From Bordetella parapertussis (lineage in GTDB: Bacteria; Pseudomonadota; Gammaproteobacteria; Burkholderiales; Burkholderiaceae_C), in NCBI GenBank assembly GCA_945888535.1, contig CAMDAN010000078.1:1-11808 (forward strand): a stretch of 11,808 bases of DNA, in the 5' to 3' direction. Shown here one piece after another: positions 1 through 5,601 of the stretch (within the stretch, counting starts at the first letter, position 1; each line of letters opens with the position of its first letter). Made by a program: the position numbers and the translations under genes. Below the pieces are notes generated by a model. It made no database searches. It saw only the letters and a program-made list of their open reading frames with translations, and was not told the DNA's origin.

Positions 1-742
1 TAAAGACGCTAAAACCCGCAACTGCATTCGCGCCTAAAAAGCGTTCGGCTAATAGCCCTGCCAGCGGGATGAACTGCTGGGCGTGAACACCTAAAAAATG
101 CGCAGGGCGAAGGTCGTTTTTCCAATGCCACCCCACCAACGGTAAACCAACGCCGCTCGGCGGTTTATGGCCGCCTAACTGAAAACCGCTCACGGTTGCC
201 AAAACAAAAGTCAAGCTCAAGCCCAGCAAAACGCCAAGCGTGGTAGCAGAGAGTTTGGTATCTCCGAGGTCAGACCAGATTAACCAAGCCAACCATGCTT
301 GTGAAGCCGTTAAACCGACCGCCATCACACCCATCAGCGCGAACATAAATATATGAAAGGCATCGTTCGTGTTGTAGTGGGAAGGCTCTCCCAGGGCTGC
401 TTGCAAGCTGATGTAGGCCACCTCAAAAAAGGACGTGACGATGATCAAACCCGCCACACCTTTAAACGCCTCACTGACGCCTACTGTTGTGTTGACCAGG
501 GTGGTGAGCCAAACGGTTGTGATGCAAAACACTGCTGTAGCGGCCATGAACTTCATGGGCTTGGCCCAAATGCCCACATCACGCAAGGTGCGAAGATCAA
601 ACCAAGACCACAGATAAGTGATAACCAAGGCGACCACCATCGACAGGCCGTAATAGAACAGAATTTTTTGGGTGGTGCTGAGGGATGCCATACGGATTGA
701 AAAATCGGTTTTAAAACTCAAAAGCGAAGCTAAGAACATCAT
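1..742 (-). CDS. Polytopic membrane protein of unknown function, 3' end cut by window edge
   Basis: The reading frame stays open from an ATG at 742 to the left edge, giving 247 residues without the C-terminus. I read it directly from the reverse complement. Several hydrophobic segments are visible, at about residues 26-46, 64-84, 95-115, 128-155 and 167-187, so this is an inner-membrane protein. Conserved-looking polar motifs are GEPSHYN (118-124) and RPAHFLGVHAQQFIPLAG (212-229). They resemble an uncharacterised proteobacterial membrane family with similar SHFN-like and HF.G.HA.Q..P motifs; that is from memory and not verified. The start is ambiguous: ATG 742 has a distant GGGAG about 16 nt upstream, and ATG 691 (17 codons later) has no Shine-Dalgarno. 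The gene begins 21 bp after the HEPN gene on the same strand, so it may be co-transcribed with it. I do not assign a function. Confidence 0.8.
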   Translation of the reverse strand, partial: MMFLASLLSFKTDFSIRMASLSTTQKILFYYGLSMVVALVITYLWSWFDLRTLRDVGIWAKPMKFMAATAVFCITTVWLTTLVNTTVGVSEAFKGVAGLIIVTSFFEVAYISLQAALGEPSHYNTNDAFHIFMFALMGVMAVGLTASQAWLAWLIWSDLGDTKLSATTLGVLLGLSLTFVLATVSGFQLGGHKPPSGVGLPLVGWHWKNDLRPAHFLGVHAQQFIPLAGLLAERFLGANAVAGFSVF

Positions 743-763
743 TAAATCAAAGCGAATTCTCCC

Positions 764-1183
764 TCACTCAGGGGATAGAAGCGCTTCCAAAACACGCTGT
801 GTGGCGGAGATCAAATCCGTAACCAGGCGCTCATCGATTTCAAGTAAGCCTTCGTATTCGCCCAGATTGCGCCTGTTGTGGCACATGTCCAAAACGCGCC
901 AGACCTCTGGCCCTATGCCCAAAGTGTGGGGAAGCAGCTGAAACACCACATATCGGTTGCTAGGGCGGTACCCCTTGGTTCGTAAAGCCAACAGACACAA
1001 AGCATGCGCAGCGTTGTAGGCTAGATCAAAACGGCTTTCGAGTGCGAGGGTCGTGTTGGTTGCATCATGCAGACGCGTCTGGCCGGTTCGCAAAAGCCCA
1101 GCTTGCTCAGCGGGATCGGACGGCTCGGCCTTGAGTGGTTTTCCGGGGCCGCTCAGGTTTTCAAACGGGGTGGATGGGCTCAT
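764..1183 (-). CDS. HEPN-domain protein, probable toxin of an MNT/HEPN module
   Basis: This 139-residue protein has a probably disordered N-terminus (1-45) followed by an all-helical HEPN-like domain. Segment 51-72 (RFDLAYNAAH...LRTKGY) is typical of HEPN helices, and the second helical block contains CHNRRNLGEYEG (101-112). HEPN proteins are commonly RNases that act as toxins or defence effectors, paired with a nucleotidyltransferase antitoxin. The standard HEPN active site is R-x(4-6)-H. Here the only matching spacing is R96-x5-H102, just before the RRN, so catalytic competence is uncertain. The start overlaps the end of the upstream nucleotidyltransferase gene by 23 nt, and an AGGAGGAG ribosome site lies 10 nt before the ATG. 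Overlap and strong RBS point to coupled expression. Toxin activity is inferred from family and context only. Confidence 0.8.
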   Translation of the reverse strand: MSPSTPFENLSGPGKPLKAEPSDPAEQAGLLRTGQTRLHDATNTTLALESRFDLAYNAAHALCLLALRTKGYRPSNRYVVFQLLPHTLGIGPEVWRVLDMCHNRRNLGEYEGLLEIDERLVTDLISATQRVLEALLSPE

Positions 1184-1778
1184 ATTGTTGCGACTCCTCC
1201 TGACCTATCAGCCATATCTTTGGCTGTTGCATGACACGGGTAATAAACGTATTGTCACTCAGCTGGCGAGCCTTGAAATCGACTTCGGTGTAAAGGGCTG
1301 GGTTGATGGTACGGCTCAGCGCTTGACTGGCGGGCTCTAAGGCTGCAAATACATCGCCATAACTTAGCGTATTGCTAACCAAAAGCACATCAACATCACT
1401 GTGGGCTGAATCTTGCGCCTTGGCTATCGAACCGAAAACAAACGCCATACTAATTTGATTGGCGAGCGGTGCCAACGCCTGGCGTAACGCATCGGCTAAC
1501 CCTACCGTCTTGAGTACCAGTGAACAAAGCTCGTTAAACACGGGCGAGGCTGAGTTTGCTTGGTAGTGTTTTTGATGGCCCACTTTAGTGCAGGTGAGCA
1601 AACCGACTTGCGTCATATCGGCTAATTCGCGTTGTACCGAGCCCGAGCCCGCACGGGCCAAAGCGATTATTTCGGCCGCATAAAAGCTGCGCCCCGGCCG
1701 TCCGAAAAGGGTAGCAAGGACACGTTGCCGAGTAGAAGGAAACAAGGCATCTGCCAGCGAAAGTGGTGTGGTGGACAT
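1161..1778 (-). CDS. Winged-HTH / minimal nucleotidyltransferase fusion, probable antitoxin and autoregulator
   Basis: This is a 205-residue two-domain protein. Residues about 8-90 look like an ArsR-type winged helix: LFPSTRQRVLATLF, then a recognition region around ARAGSGSVQRELADM, then a wing (VGHQKHYQA). Residues about 108-195 are a minimal nucleotidyltransferase: G116-S117 in FVFGSIAKAQ, followed by S127-D128-V129-D130, the metal-binding GS...SDxD motif. In MNT/HEPN systems the nucleotidyltransferase neutralises the HEPN toxin; MntA does so by adding AMP to HepT. Here the DNA-binding domain probably also lets it repress its own promoter, which carries two 13-bp palindromes just upstream. 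I chose ATG 1778 over an in-frame TTG at 1814, because the TTG lies within the promoter and would precede the likely transcription start. The ribosome site at 1778 is weak. The downstream HEPN gene overlaps this one by 23 nt. Confidence 0.85.
   Translation of the reverse strand: MSTTPLSLADALFPSTRQRVLATLFGRPGRSFYAAEIIALARAGSGSVQRELADMTQVGLLTCTKVGHQKHYQANSASPVFNELCSLVLKTVGLADALRQALAPLANQISMAFVFGSIAKAQDSAHSDVDVLLVSNTLSYGDVFAALEPASQALSRTINPALYTEVDFKARQLSDNTFITRVMQQPKIWLIGQEESQQYEPIHPV
1194..1201 (-). promoter_or_regulatory. Strong Shine-Dalgarno for the HEPN gene
   Basis: AGGAGGAG on the minus strand lies 10 nt before the ATG at 1183, inside the 3' end of the upstream nucleotidyltransferase gene. 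It fixes the HEPN start. It also suggests that the HEPN protein is translated well even though the upstream gene itself has a poor ribosome site. Confidence 0.75.
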
Positions 1779-1787
1779 AAATAAGCT

Positions 1788-1821
1788 ACCCAAATTGGGT
1801 TTTATTATACCCAATTTGGGT
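1788..1821 (-). promoter_or_regulatory. Promoter with paired palindromic operators for the wHTH-MNT/HEPN operon
   Basis: Two 13-bp palindromes, ACCCAAATTGGGT (1788-1800) and ACCCAATTTGGGT (1809-1821), are exact reverse complements of each other and flank an 8-bp spacer. Their centres are 21 bp apart, two helical turns, so two bound dimers would sit on the same DNA face. A perfect minus-strand -10 hexamer, TATAAT, occupies 1809-1804 at the spacer edge. No good -35 is visible. Transcription would start about 1797, inside the gene-proximal palindrome, some 20 nt before ATG 1778. Binding there should block RNA polymerase. The obvious candidate ligand is the winged-HTH protein encoded immediately downstream; that pairing is inferred. 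Confidence 0.75.
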
Positions 1822-1869
1822 TTTGTGGCGCAGTTGCCTTTGAATCAGAAGGCAGCCCCCGGTTCTGTC

Positions 1870-1900
1870 AAAAAAGCCAGTTCTAAAAGCGAGGACTGGC
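1870..1900 (-). terminator. Rho-independent terminator after the hepT remnant
   Basis: On the minus strand GCCAGT and ACTGGC (1900-1895 and 1881-1876) form a six-pair stem that may extend by two pairs past a mismatch. The loop is short and the stem is followed directly by six T (1875-1870). It lies 62 bp downstream of the decayed hepT stop and upstream of the wHTH-MNT promoter, so it would insulate the two modules. The stem is modest and no folding energy was calculated. Confidence 0.55.
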
Positions 1901-1962
1901 GGACCAGCAGGGTGTTGCTGAGAAGGAATCGGTCAAAGCGCAAGCAATCTTAAAAGTCCGCT

Positions 1963-2156
1963 TTAGGGCTGCTCATCCAGTAAACCTTGAGCAGCAGTGA
2001 TCAAGTTGGGTAGAGAGCTGTGTGCAATGGTCCAACCGCAGCCTGAACCATTGCATTGTTTTCGTAGGCGGTAACGTCCATACCTTTCGTGAAGGTTTGG
2101 ATCGCTAAGGCTGCTTCACGCACATCCCACAAAAATGCGCGAGGGTCACGCTGCAT
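1963..2156 (-). pseudogene. hepT-like (DUF86 family) toxin remnant with internal deletion and frame change
   Basis: From ATG 2156 the first 41 codons read as the N-terminus of a HepT/DUF86 protein (MQRDPRAFLWDVREAALAI..., ending ..MVQAAV at 2034). In that frame translation then meets a stop at 2001-2003 after unrelated residues. In another frame, starting at about 2034, 23 codons read WTIAHSSLPNLITAAQGLLDEQP and stop at 1963. That matches the usual C-terminal helix of the family. Together the pieces encode about 64 residues, against roughly 110-115 in intact members. The missing middle is where the catalytic RNxxxH motif normally lies. The gene has therefore lost about 140-150 bp, with a frame change, and should be dead as an RNase. 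Its start overlaps the mntA-like stop by 11 nt, as in intact pairs. The family lengths and motif position are from established knowledge. Confidence 0.8.
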
Positions 2157-2454
2157 AGATCGCTTCCCGATTTTTATTGATACCAGCCAGCACAAAAGGG
2201 TTCCGAACGGAACCGGGTTCGATCAGATCAACACCTCGACCCAACAAAGATTCCAGCTCGGACTTGATGCCAAAAAAGCGGTGCAAATCTGCAGGGGCCT
2301 CTGGTGAAAATTCCACCAAAAAGTCAGCGTCGCTGTGATCGGCATCAAAGTCATCACCGCGAGCGGCCGAGCCGAACACCTCCAGTCGGCGAATTTGGTA
2401 TCGCTGACAAATAACCGAAATATCAGCACGGTGTTGGGCAATGGCGAGGTGCAT
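2146..2454 (-). CDS. mntA: MntA-like minimal nucleotidyltransferase antitoxin
   Basis: This is a 102-residue single-domain nucleotidyltransferase. The motif is intact: G28-S29-A-A-R32-G33, then S41-D42-A-D44 followed by FLVEF, and a later D76 in GRGVDLIEPGSVRNPFV. This is the type VII antitoxin fold, which transfers AMP to HepT to silence it. The partner gene directly downstream overlaps by 11 nt but is a deletion remnant, so this antitoxin appears orphaned. It could still act on another HEPN protein, such as the one encoded at 764-1183, but nothing in the sequence proves that. The gene lies 39 bp after glnS on the same strand, and the start has only a weak ribosome site. Confidence 0.85.
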   Translation of the reverse strand: MHLAIAQHRADISVICQRYQIRRLEVFGSAARGDDFDADHSDADFLVEFSPEAPADLHRFFGIKSELESLLGRGVDLIEPGSVRNPFVLAGINKNREAIYAA

Positions 2455-2477
2455 GGGATGAGTTTAGCGAAGTTTTG

Positions 2478-2506
2478 TTCCCCCAATTACTTATTACTTC
2501 CCCCAA
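2478..2506 (-). repeat. 9-bp direct repeat spanning the glnS stop codon
   Basis: TTGGGGGAA (minus strand) occurs at 2506-2498, inside the last codons of glnS, and again at 2486-2478, just past the stop. The copies are 20 bp apart. It may be a small duplication marking the edge of the TA islet, or chance. Confidence 0.4.
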
Positions 2507-4308
2507 CTATCCTTCAGCCCCGTCACCCGATTAAACACCGGCTTGTTCCCCGCAACGTGATCCGCCCGATCCGCCACAAAATACCCAAACCGTTCAAACT
2601 GGAACTTCTGGTCGGGCTGCGCGTTGGCCAGTGATGGCTCCACATAGGCGGTGACAACTTTCAAGCTGTCTGGGTTCAGGTTTTCTAAAAAGTCTTTGCC
2701 GCCCGCATCCGGCTGCGGGTCTAAGAACAGGCGGTCGTACATGCGTACTTCGGCTTGTACGCCATCTGCAACGCCAACCCATGTAATCGCCGCGCTGGCT
2801 TTGACGCTGTTGCTGCCTGGGGTTCCGCTTTTGGTGTCGGGGATCAGGGTGGCTAAAACTTCGGTGACGTTGCCGCGTGCGTCGCGGTGGGCTCCGGTGC
2901 ATTCAATGACGTAGCCCCCTTTGAGGCGCACCTTGTTACCTGGGAACAAGCGCTTGTAGCCCTTGGGCGGAACGTCTTCATAGTCTTCGCGCTCTATCCA
3001 CACTTCTTTGCCCAGGCTGAAGTGGCGCTCGGGTACTTCCGTGTTGTCATCGGAGTGGGGCAGGGCGGGTTGGCTACAGGCTTCTAGGTGGCCGGGCGAG
3101 AACACTTCGTCCCAGTTGGTCAACACGAGCTTGACCGGGTTCAACACAGCCATGCCGCGATGGGCTTTGTTTTCTAGGTCTTCGCGTAGGCAGCCTTCGA
3201 GAGTTGAGTAGTCAATCCAACTGTCTGATTTGGTCGCGCCGATGCGGTCGGCAAACAGGCGCAGGCTCTCAGGCGTATAGCCCCGGCGGCGCAGGCCGAC
3301 GATGGTCGGCATGCGCGGGTCGTCCCAGCCGCTGACTTTGCCCTCAGCAACCAACTGCGCCAGCTTGCGTTTGCTGGTGATCACGTAGGTCAGGTTCAGG
3401 CGGGCAAATTCGTATTGCTTCGGGCTGGGCGCGGCCAAGAGGTTGCATTCGCACAGGCGCTCCATCAGCCAGTCGTAAAACGGACGCTGGTCTTCAAACT
3501 CCAGCGTGCAGATGCTGTGGGTGATCTGCTCCAACGCGTCTTCAATCGGGTGGGCAAAGGTGTACATCGGGTAGATGCACCATGTGTCGCCCGTATGGTG
3601 GTGGGTGGCGCGGCGGATACGGTAGATGGCCGGGTCACGCAGGTTGATGTTGGGCGAAGCCATGTCGATCTTGGCACGTAGTACGGCAGCGCCGTCGGCT
3701 AACTTAGCATCGCGCATTTCGCGGAATCGCACTAGGTTCTCGGCGGGTGTGCGGCTTCGGAAAGGGCTGTCAACTCCGGGCTTGCCAAAGTCGCCTCGGT
3801 TGGTTCGCATGTCTTCAGCCGTTTGTTCGTCTACGTAAGCGTGACCGGCTTCAATCAGCGCTTCGGCAGCGCGGTACATAAAGTCAAAGTAGTCGCTGGC
3901 TTGGTAGGCCTTGCTAGTTCCAAGTGTTTGACCCGGTTGGCTCCAGTCAAAACCGAGCCACTTCACGGCGTCGATGATGCTGTTGACGTATTCGGTATCT
4001 TCTTTTTCAGGGTTGGTGTCGTCAAAGCGCAAGTGGCACACGCCGCCGTATTCCTTGGCCAGCCCGAAGTTGATACAGATGCTTTTAGCGTGGCCCACAT
4101 GCAAATAGCCGTTGGGCTCGGGCGGAAAGCGGGTACGAATCTTGGCGGGGTCGGGTTCGCCCGCAGCGTGGTGCGCGGCGTCACCAGGGCTGCCGGCCCA
4201 GCGGCGGCTGGCGTAAGTGCCTTTCTCCAGATCGTTTTCGATGATCTGACGCAGGAAGTTACTGGGCTTGTGGTCGGTTTCAGTCGCAGGGGTGGCGGGT
4301 TTCGTCAT
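2494..4308 (-). CDS. glnS: Glutaminyl-tRNA synthetase
   Basis: This 604-residue cytoplasmic class I aminoacyl-tRNA synthetase charges tRNA-Gln with glutamine, using ATP. The ATP-binding HIGH-type motif is PEPNGYLHVGH (63-73). The KMSKS equivalent is ITSKRKL (310-316), as expected for GlnRS, whose usual form is MSKRKL. Other family signatures include FDDTNPEKED (95-104) and THHHTGDTWCIYPMYTFAHPIEDALE (in 235-260). Two beta-barrel anticodon-binding domains make up the C-terminal third. E. coli GlnRS has about 554 residues. Much of the difference is an N-terminal insertion at about 33-57 (around RRWAGSPGDAAHHAAG), which I associate with Burkholderiales. ATG 4308 gives an N-terminus aligning with the family (NFLRQIIENDL). 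The ribosome site there is poor. The gene follows the DUF2306-like gene by 30 bp on the same strand. Confidence 0.97.
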   Translation of the reverse strand: MTKPATPATETDHKPSNFLRQIIENDLEKGTYASRRWAGSPGDAAHHAAGEPDPAKIRTRFPPEPNGYLHVGHAKSICINFGLAKEYGGVCHLRFDDTNPEKEDTEYVNSIIDAVKWLGFDWSQPGQTLGTSKAYQASDYFDFMYRAAEALIEAGHAYVDEQTAEDMRTNRGDFGKPGVDSPFRSRTPAENLVRFREMRDAKLADGAAVLRAKIDMASPNINLRDPAIYRIRRATHHHTGDTWCIYPMYTFAHPIEDALEQITHSICTLEFEDQRPFYDWLMERLCECNLLAAPSPKQYEFARLNLTYVITSKRKLAQLVAEGKVSGWDDPRMPTIVGLRRRGYTPESLRLFADRIGATKSDSWIDYSTLEGCLREDLENKAHRGMAVLNPVKLVLTNWDEVFSPGHLEACSQPALPHSDDNTEVPERHFSLGKEVWIEREDYEDVPPKGYKRLFPGNKVRLKGGYVIECTGAHRDARGNVTEVLATLIPDTKSGTPGSNSVKASAAITWVGVADGVQAEVRMYDRLFLDPQPDAGGKDFLENLNPDSLKVVTAYVEPSLANAQPDQKFQFERFGYFVADRADHVAGNKPVFNRVTGLKDSWGK

Positions 4309-4338
4309 CCGGCGATTTTAGGGTGCCATAGGCCACAA

Positions 4339-4752
4339 TTAGATCCAGCCTAGCCACTCATGCCAAATCAATTGTCCTAAATAGCGCGATGGCAGCAAGG
4401 TAAACGCTCCGGCCACAATGCAAGCGCCGAAATACAGGCTTTGCATCGTTTTTCGATGCGCCGCATATTCGCGCCGCGCCAGCGATCGAAATGCCTTAAA
4501 CAGACTCACGAACGTGATTGGGATAAGTAAGTGAATTGGCGTGTAGCCCCACACATTGGGTAAATTAAAGTCGCGAATAAAGATGCCGGTGAGTGCTGCG
4601 GCCAGCATGAGCGTTGTCCAGGCATAGCCCAGAGCGCGGTGCAGCCACGGTCGGATGTGTTTGCCCAAACGGGCCCACAGCACGATAGGCCCAATGAGGA
4701 CTGCACCGATGGCGGCACTCATGTGAATGGCGATAGTGGGAGTCAGTTGCAT
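4339..4752 (-). CDS. DUF2306-like integral membrane protein
   Basis: This is a 137-residue inner-membrane protein with about four hydrophobic segments (about 7-27, 42-60, 71-88 and 106-122). Histidine-containing motifs fit the DUF2306 family: HRALGYAW (38-45), HLLIP (74-78) and the AAHRKTMQSLYFGACIVAGAF stretch (97-117), with PSRYLG following. Function is unknown; family members are small heme-protein-like or sensor-like membrane proteins without a defined reaction. A longer frame upstream (to 4857) exists, but ATG 4752 lies one base after the stop of the HTH-2TM gene. The longer version would be antisense-free but entirely overlapping, so I chose 4752. The tight spacing implies translational coupling with the regulator. 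Confidence 0.8.
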   Translation of the reverse strand: MQLTPTIAIHMSAAIGAVLIGPIVLWARLGKHIRPWLHRALGYAWTTLMLAAALTGIFIRDFNLPNVWGYTPIHLLIPITFVSLFKAFRSLARREYAAHRKTMQSLYFGACIVAGAFTLLPSRYLGQLIWHEWLGWI

Positions 4753-4753
4753 T

Positions 4754-5236
4754 TTAAATTTTCCGTCCAAGTCGCTTTTCAACTTGTTTCTTTTCCCATT
4801 CAGCGCCGAATGGGCTGTAGCGTTCAAACACGCGCAAACCATGAAACAAGACGCCAATGCCCCAGCCCATCGCTACCCAACCCACCCATAAGTATTGGGG
4901 GCGGGTCCACAAATTGATGCCCAGCAAGAGGGTGACGACGACGACGTATTGGGCTAGATGCAGATAAAAGCCTTTGAGCTTACGCACTTGGGCAAAGGCC
5001 AAGGCTTCGTCTGCGTCAAACGCTGCGGGGGATGCGGGTGCTGTTGTTGTGTTCATTCCGGGCTCCTGAAGTGTTGAGAAATCAATTTCAAACACGGCAG
5101 CCAGAGACTTCAAAGATTCAGTGCTTGCCACTTGTCCTTGTTCAATGCGTTGGACGGTGCGCACGCTTAAACCACTAAGGTCAGCCAGTTGCTGTTGCGA
5201 CCAGCCGCGCTGGAGTCTGAGTTTTTGAATCAACAT
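4754..5236 (-). CDS. XRE-type HTH regulator fused to a 2TM membrane domain
   Basis: This 160-residue protein has two parts. Residues 2-53 form a Cro/C1-type helix-turn-helix (WSQQQLADLSGLSVRTVQRIEQG, 12-34). After a linker (54-85, rich in Ala, Thr and Pro), residues 86-160 match a 2TM domain: helices at about 91-110 and 115-133, then a charged tail with FERYSPFGAEWEKKQVEKRL. The HTH would be cytoplasmic and tethered to the membrane. HTH plus 2TM architectures are known in proteobacteria, usually next to small membrane proteins, as here. The start ATG 5236 has an AGGGA ribosome site upstream. A 7-bp inverted repeat at 5269-5287 is a plausible autoregulatory operator. The stop is one base from the next gene. 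Targets other than its own promoter are unknown. Confidence 0.85.
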   Translation of the reverse strand: MLIQKLRLQRGWSQQQLADLSGLSVRTVQRIEQGQVASTESLKSLAAVFEIDFSTLQEPGMNTTTAPASPAAFDADEALAFAQVRKLKGFYLHLAQYVVVVTLLLGINLWTRPQYLWVGWVAMGWGIGVLFHGLRVFERYSPFGAEWEKKQVEKRLGRKI

Positions 5237-5268
5237 ATAAGGTCCCTGTTTGCCGATGGGCGTAATTT

Positions 5269-5287
5269 AATTCTTTGTCTAAGAATT
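5269..5287. promoter_or_regulatory. Inverted repeat upstream of the HTH-2TM gene, candidate operator
   Basis: AATTCTT (5269-5275) and AAGAATT (5281-5287) are perfect inverted arms around a 5-bp spacer, 33 bp upstream of ATG 5236. Size and symmetry suit a dimeric XRE-type regulator, so autoregulation is likely. Promoter boxes nearby are not clear enough to call. Confidence 0.45.
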
Positions 5288-5410
5288 GAACACGTCACGG
5301 CACGCCAGCAGGACGACTTTGGCATGACACCACTATGACATTGGCATTGCGCACCACCTGCTCTCCTTGCGGGTCTGTCTGAACGTGGTCATCAAGGTAA
5401 CGTTTAAAAA

Positions 5411-5492
5411 TCGCAATTTTTGCGACCAAATCCCATTAAATTATCATTTAGTCGCGACTTTTTAATAAAGTGATGTAAAAAAGTCGCAAAAA
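5411..5492. repeat. Cluster of GTCGC-centred inverted repeats
   Basis: Three nested symmetries overlap. TCGCAA-TTT-TTGCGA forms a hairpin at 5411-5425. AGTCGCGACT is a perfect 10-bp palindrome at 5450-5459. TTTTTGCGAC (5417-5426) pairs with GTCGCAAAAA (5483-5492), and GCGACTTTTT (5454-5463) pairs with AAAAAGTCGC (5478-5487). All arms share the GTCGC core with an A/T run. It may be a multi-site operator or the remnant of a small mobile element; no flanking target duplication is evident. Confidence 0.6.
5420..5447 (+). promoter_or_regulatory. Candidate plus-strand promoter inside the GTCGC repeats
   Basis: TTGCGA (5420-5425, four of six to the -35 consensus) and TATCAT (5442-5447, five of six to the -10 consensus) are 16 bp apart. 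The AGTCGCGACT palindrome would cover the start site, and the -35 box lies in an inverted-repeat arm. Transcription would run about 150 nt before reaching macA. Confidence 0.35.
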
Positions 5493-5589
5493 CCTCTTCT
5501 ATCAACCGCAGCTAAAGAGATGCGCAACCGGTCGAACCAGTGAGGTCTGGACTAAGTGCCTGAGCCATAGGGTCTTCATATGTCTTTCC

Positions 5590-5595
5590 TACAAT
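5590..5595 (+). promoter_or_regulatory. Candidate -10 box immediately before macA
   Basis: TACAAT (five of six matches to TATAAT) ends 6 bp before the ATG at 5602. If used, transcription would begin at or next to the start codon and the message would be leaderless. That would fit the absence of a Shine-Dalgarno. The -35 region is poor, so this is tentative. Confidence 0.35.
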
Positions 5596-5601
5596 GCCCG
5601 G

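Larger units (their letters stand above)
5288..5601. other. Divergent intergenic region
   Basis: No convincing gene lies between the HTH-2TM start and macA. Positions 5411-5492 hold a cluster of inverted repeats and a candidate promoter, listed separately. A minus-strand frame at 5295-5429 is open for 44 codons with only a TTG start. Its translation includes RYLDDHVQTDPQGEQVVRN, which I do not recognise; it could be a gene remnant. Positions 5493-5589 contain only very short frames, such as a seven-codon one at 5520, and no clear terminator. Confidence 0.5.

Noticed and set aside
1779..1814. Extended N-terminus of the wHTH-MNT protein from a TTG at 1814
   Set aside because: The extra codons coincide with the -10 box and operator and would lie before the expected transcription start.
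1768..1953. A 61-codon plus-strand frame across the operator
   Set aside because: No motif or ribosome site; it runs through the palindromes and the minus-strand terminator.
3823..4353. A 176-codon plus-strand frame opposite glnS
   Set aside because: Antisense shadow of the conserved catalytic domain of glnS; no recognisable motif and no ribosome site.
4753..4857. N-terminal extension of the DUF2306-like protein
   Set aside because: It fully overlaps the end of the HTH-2TM gene in another frame; ATG 4752 is one base after that gene's stop and begins just before the first membrane helix.
5411..5492. CRISPR array or iteron origin
   Set aside because: Repeats are few, inverted rather than direct, unevenly spaced, with no spacers of constant length and no replication or cas genes nearby.
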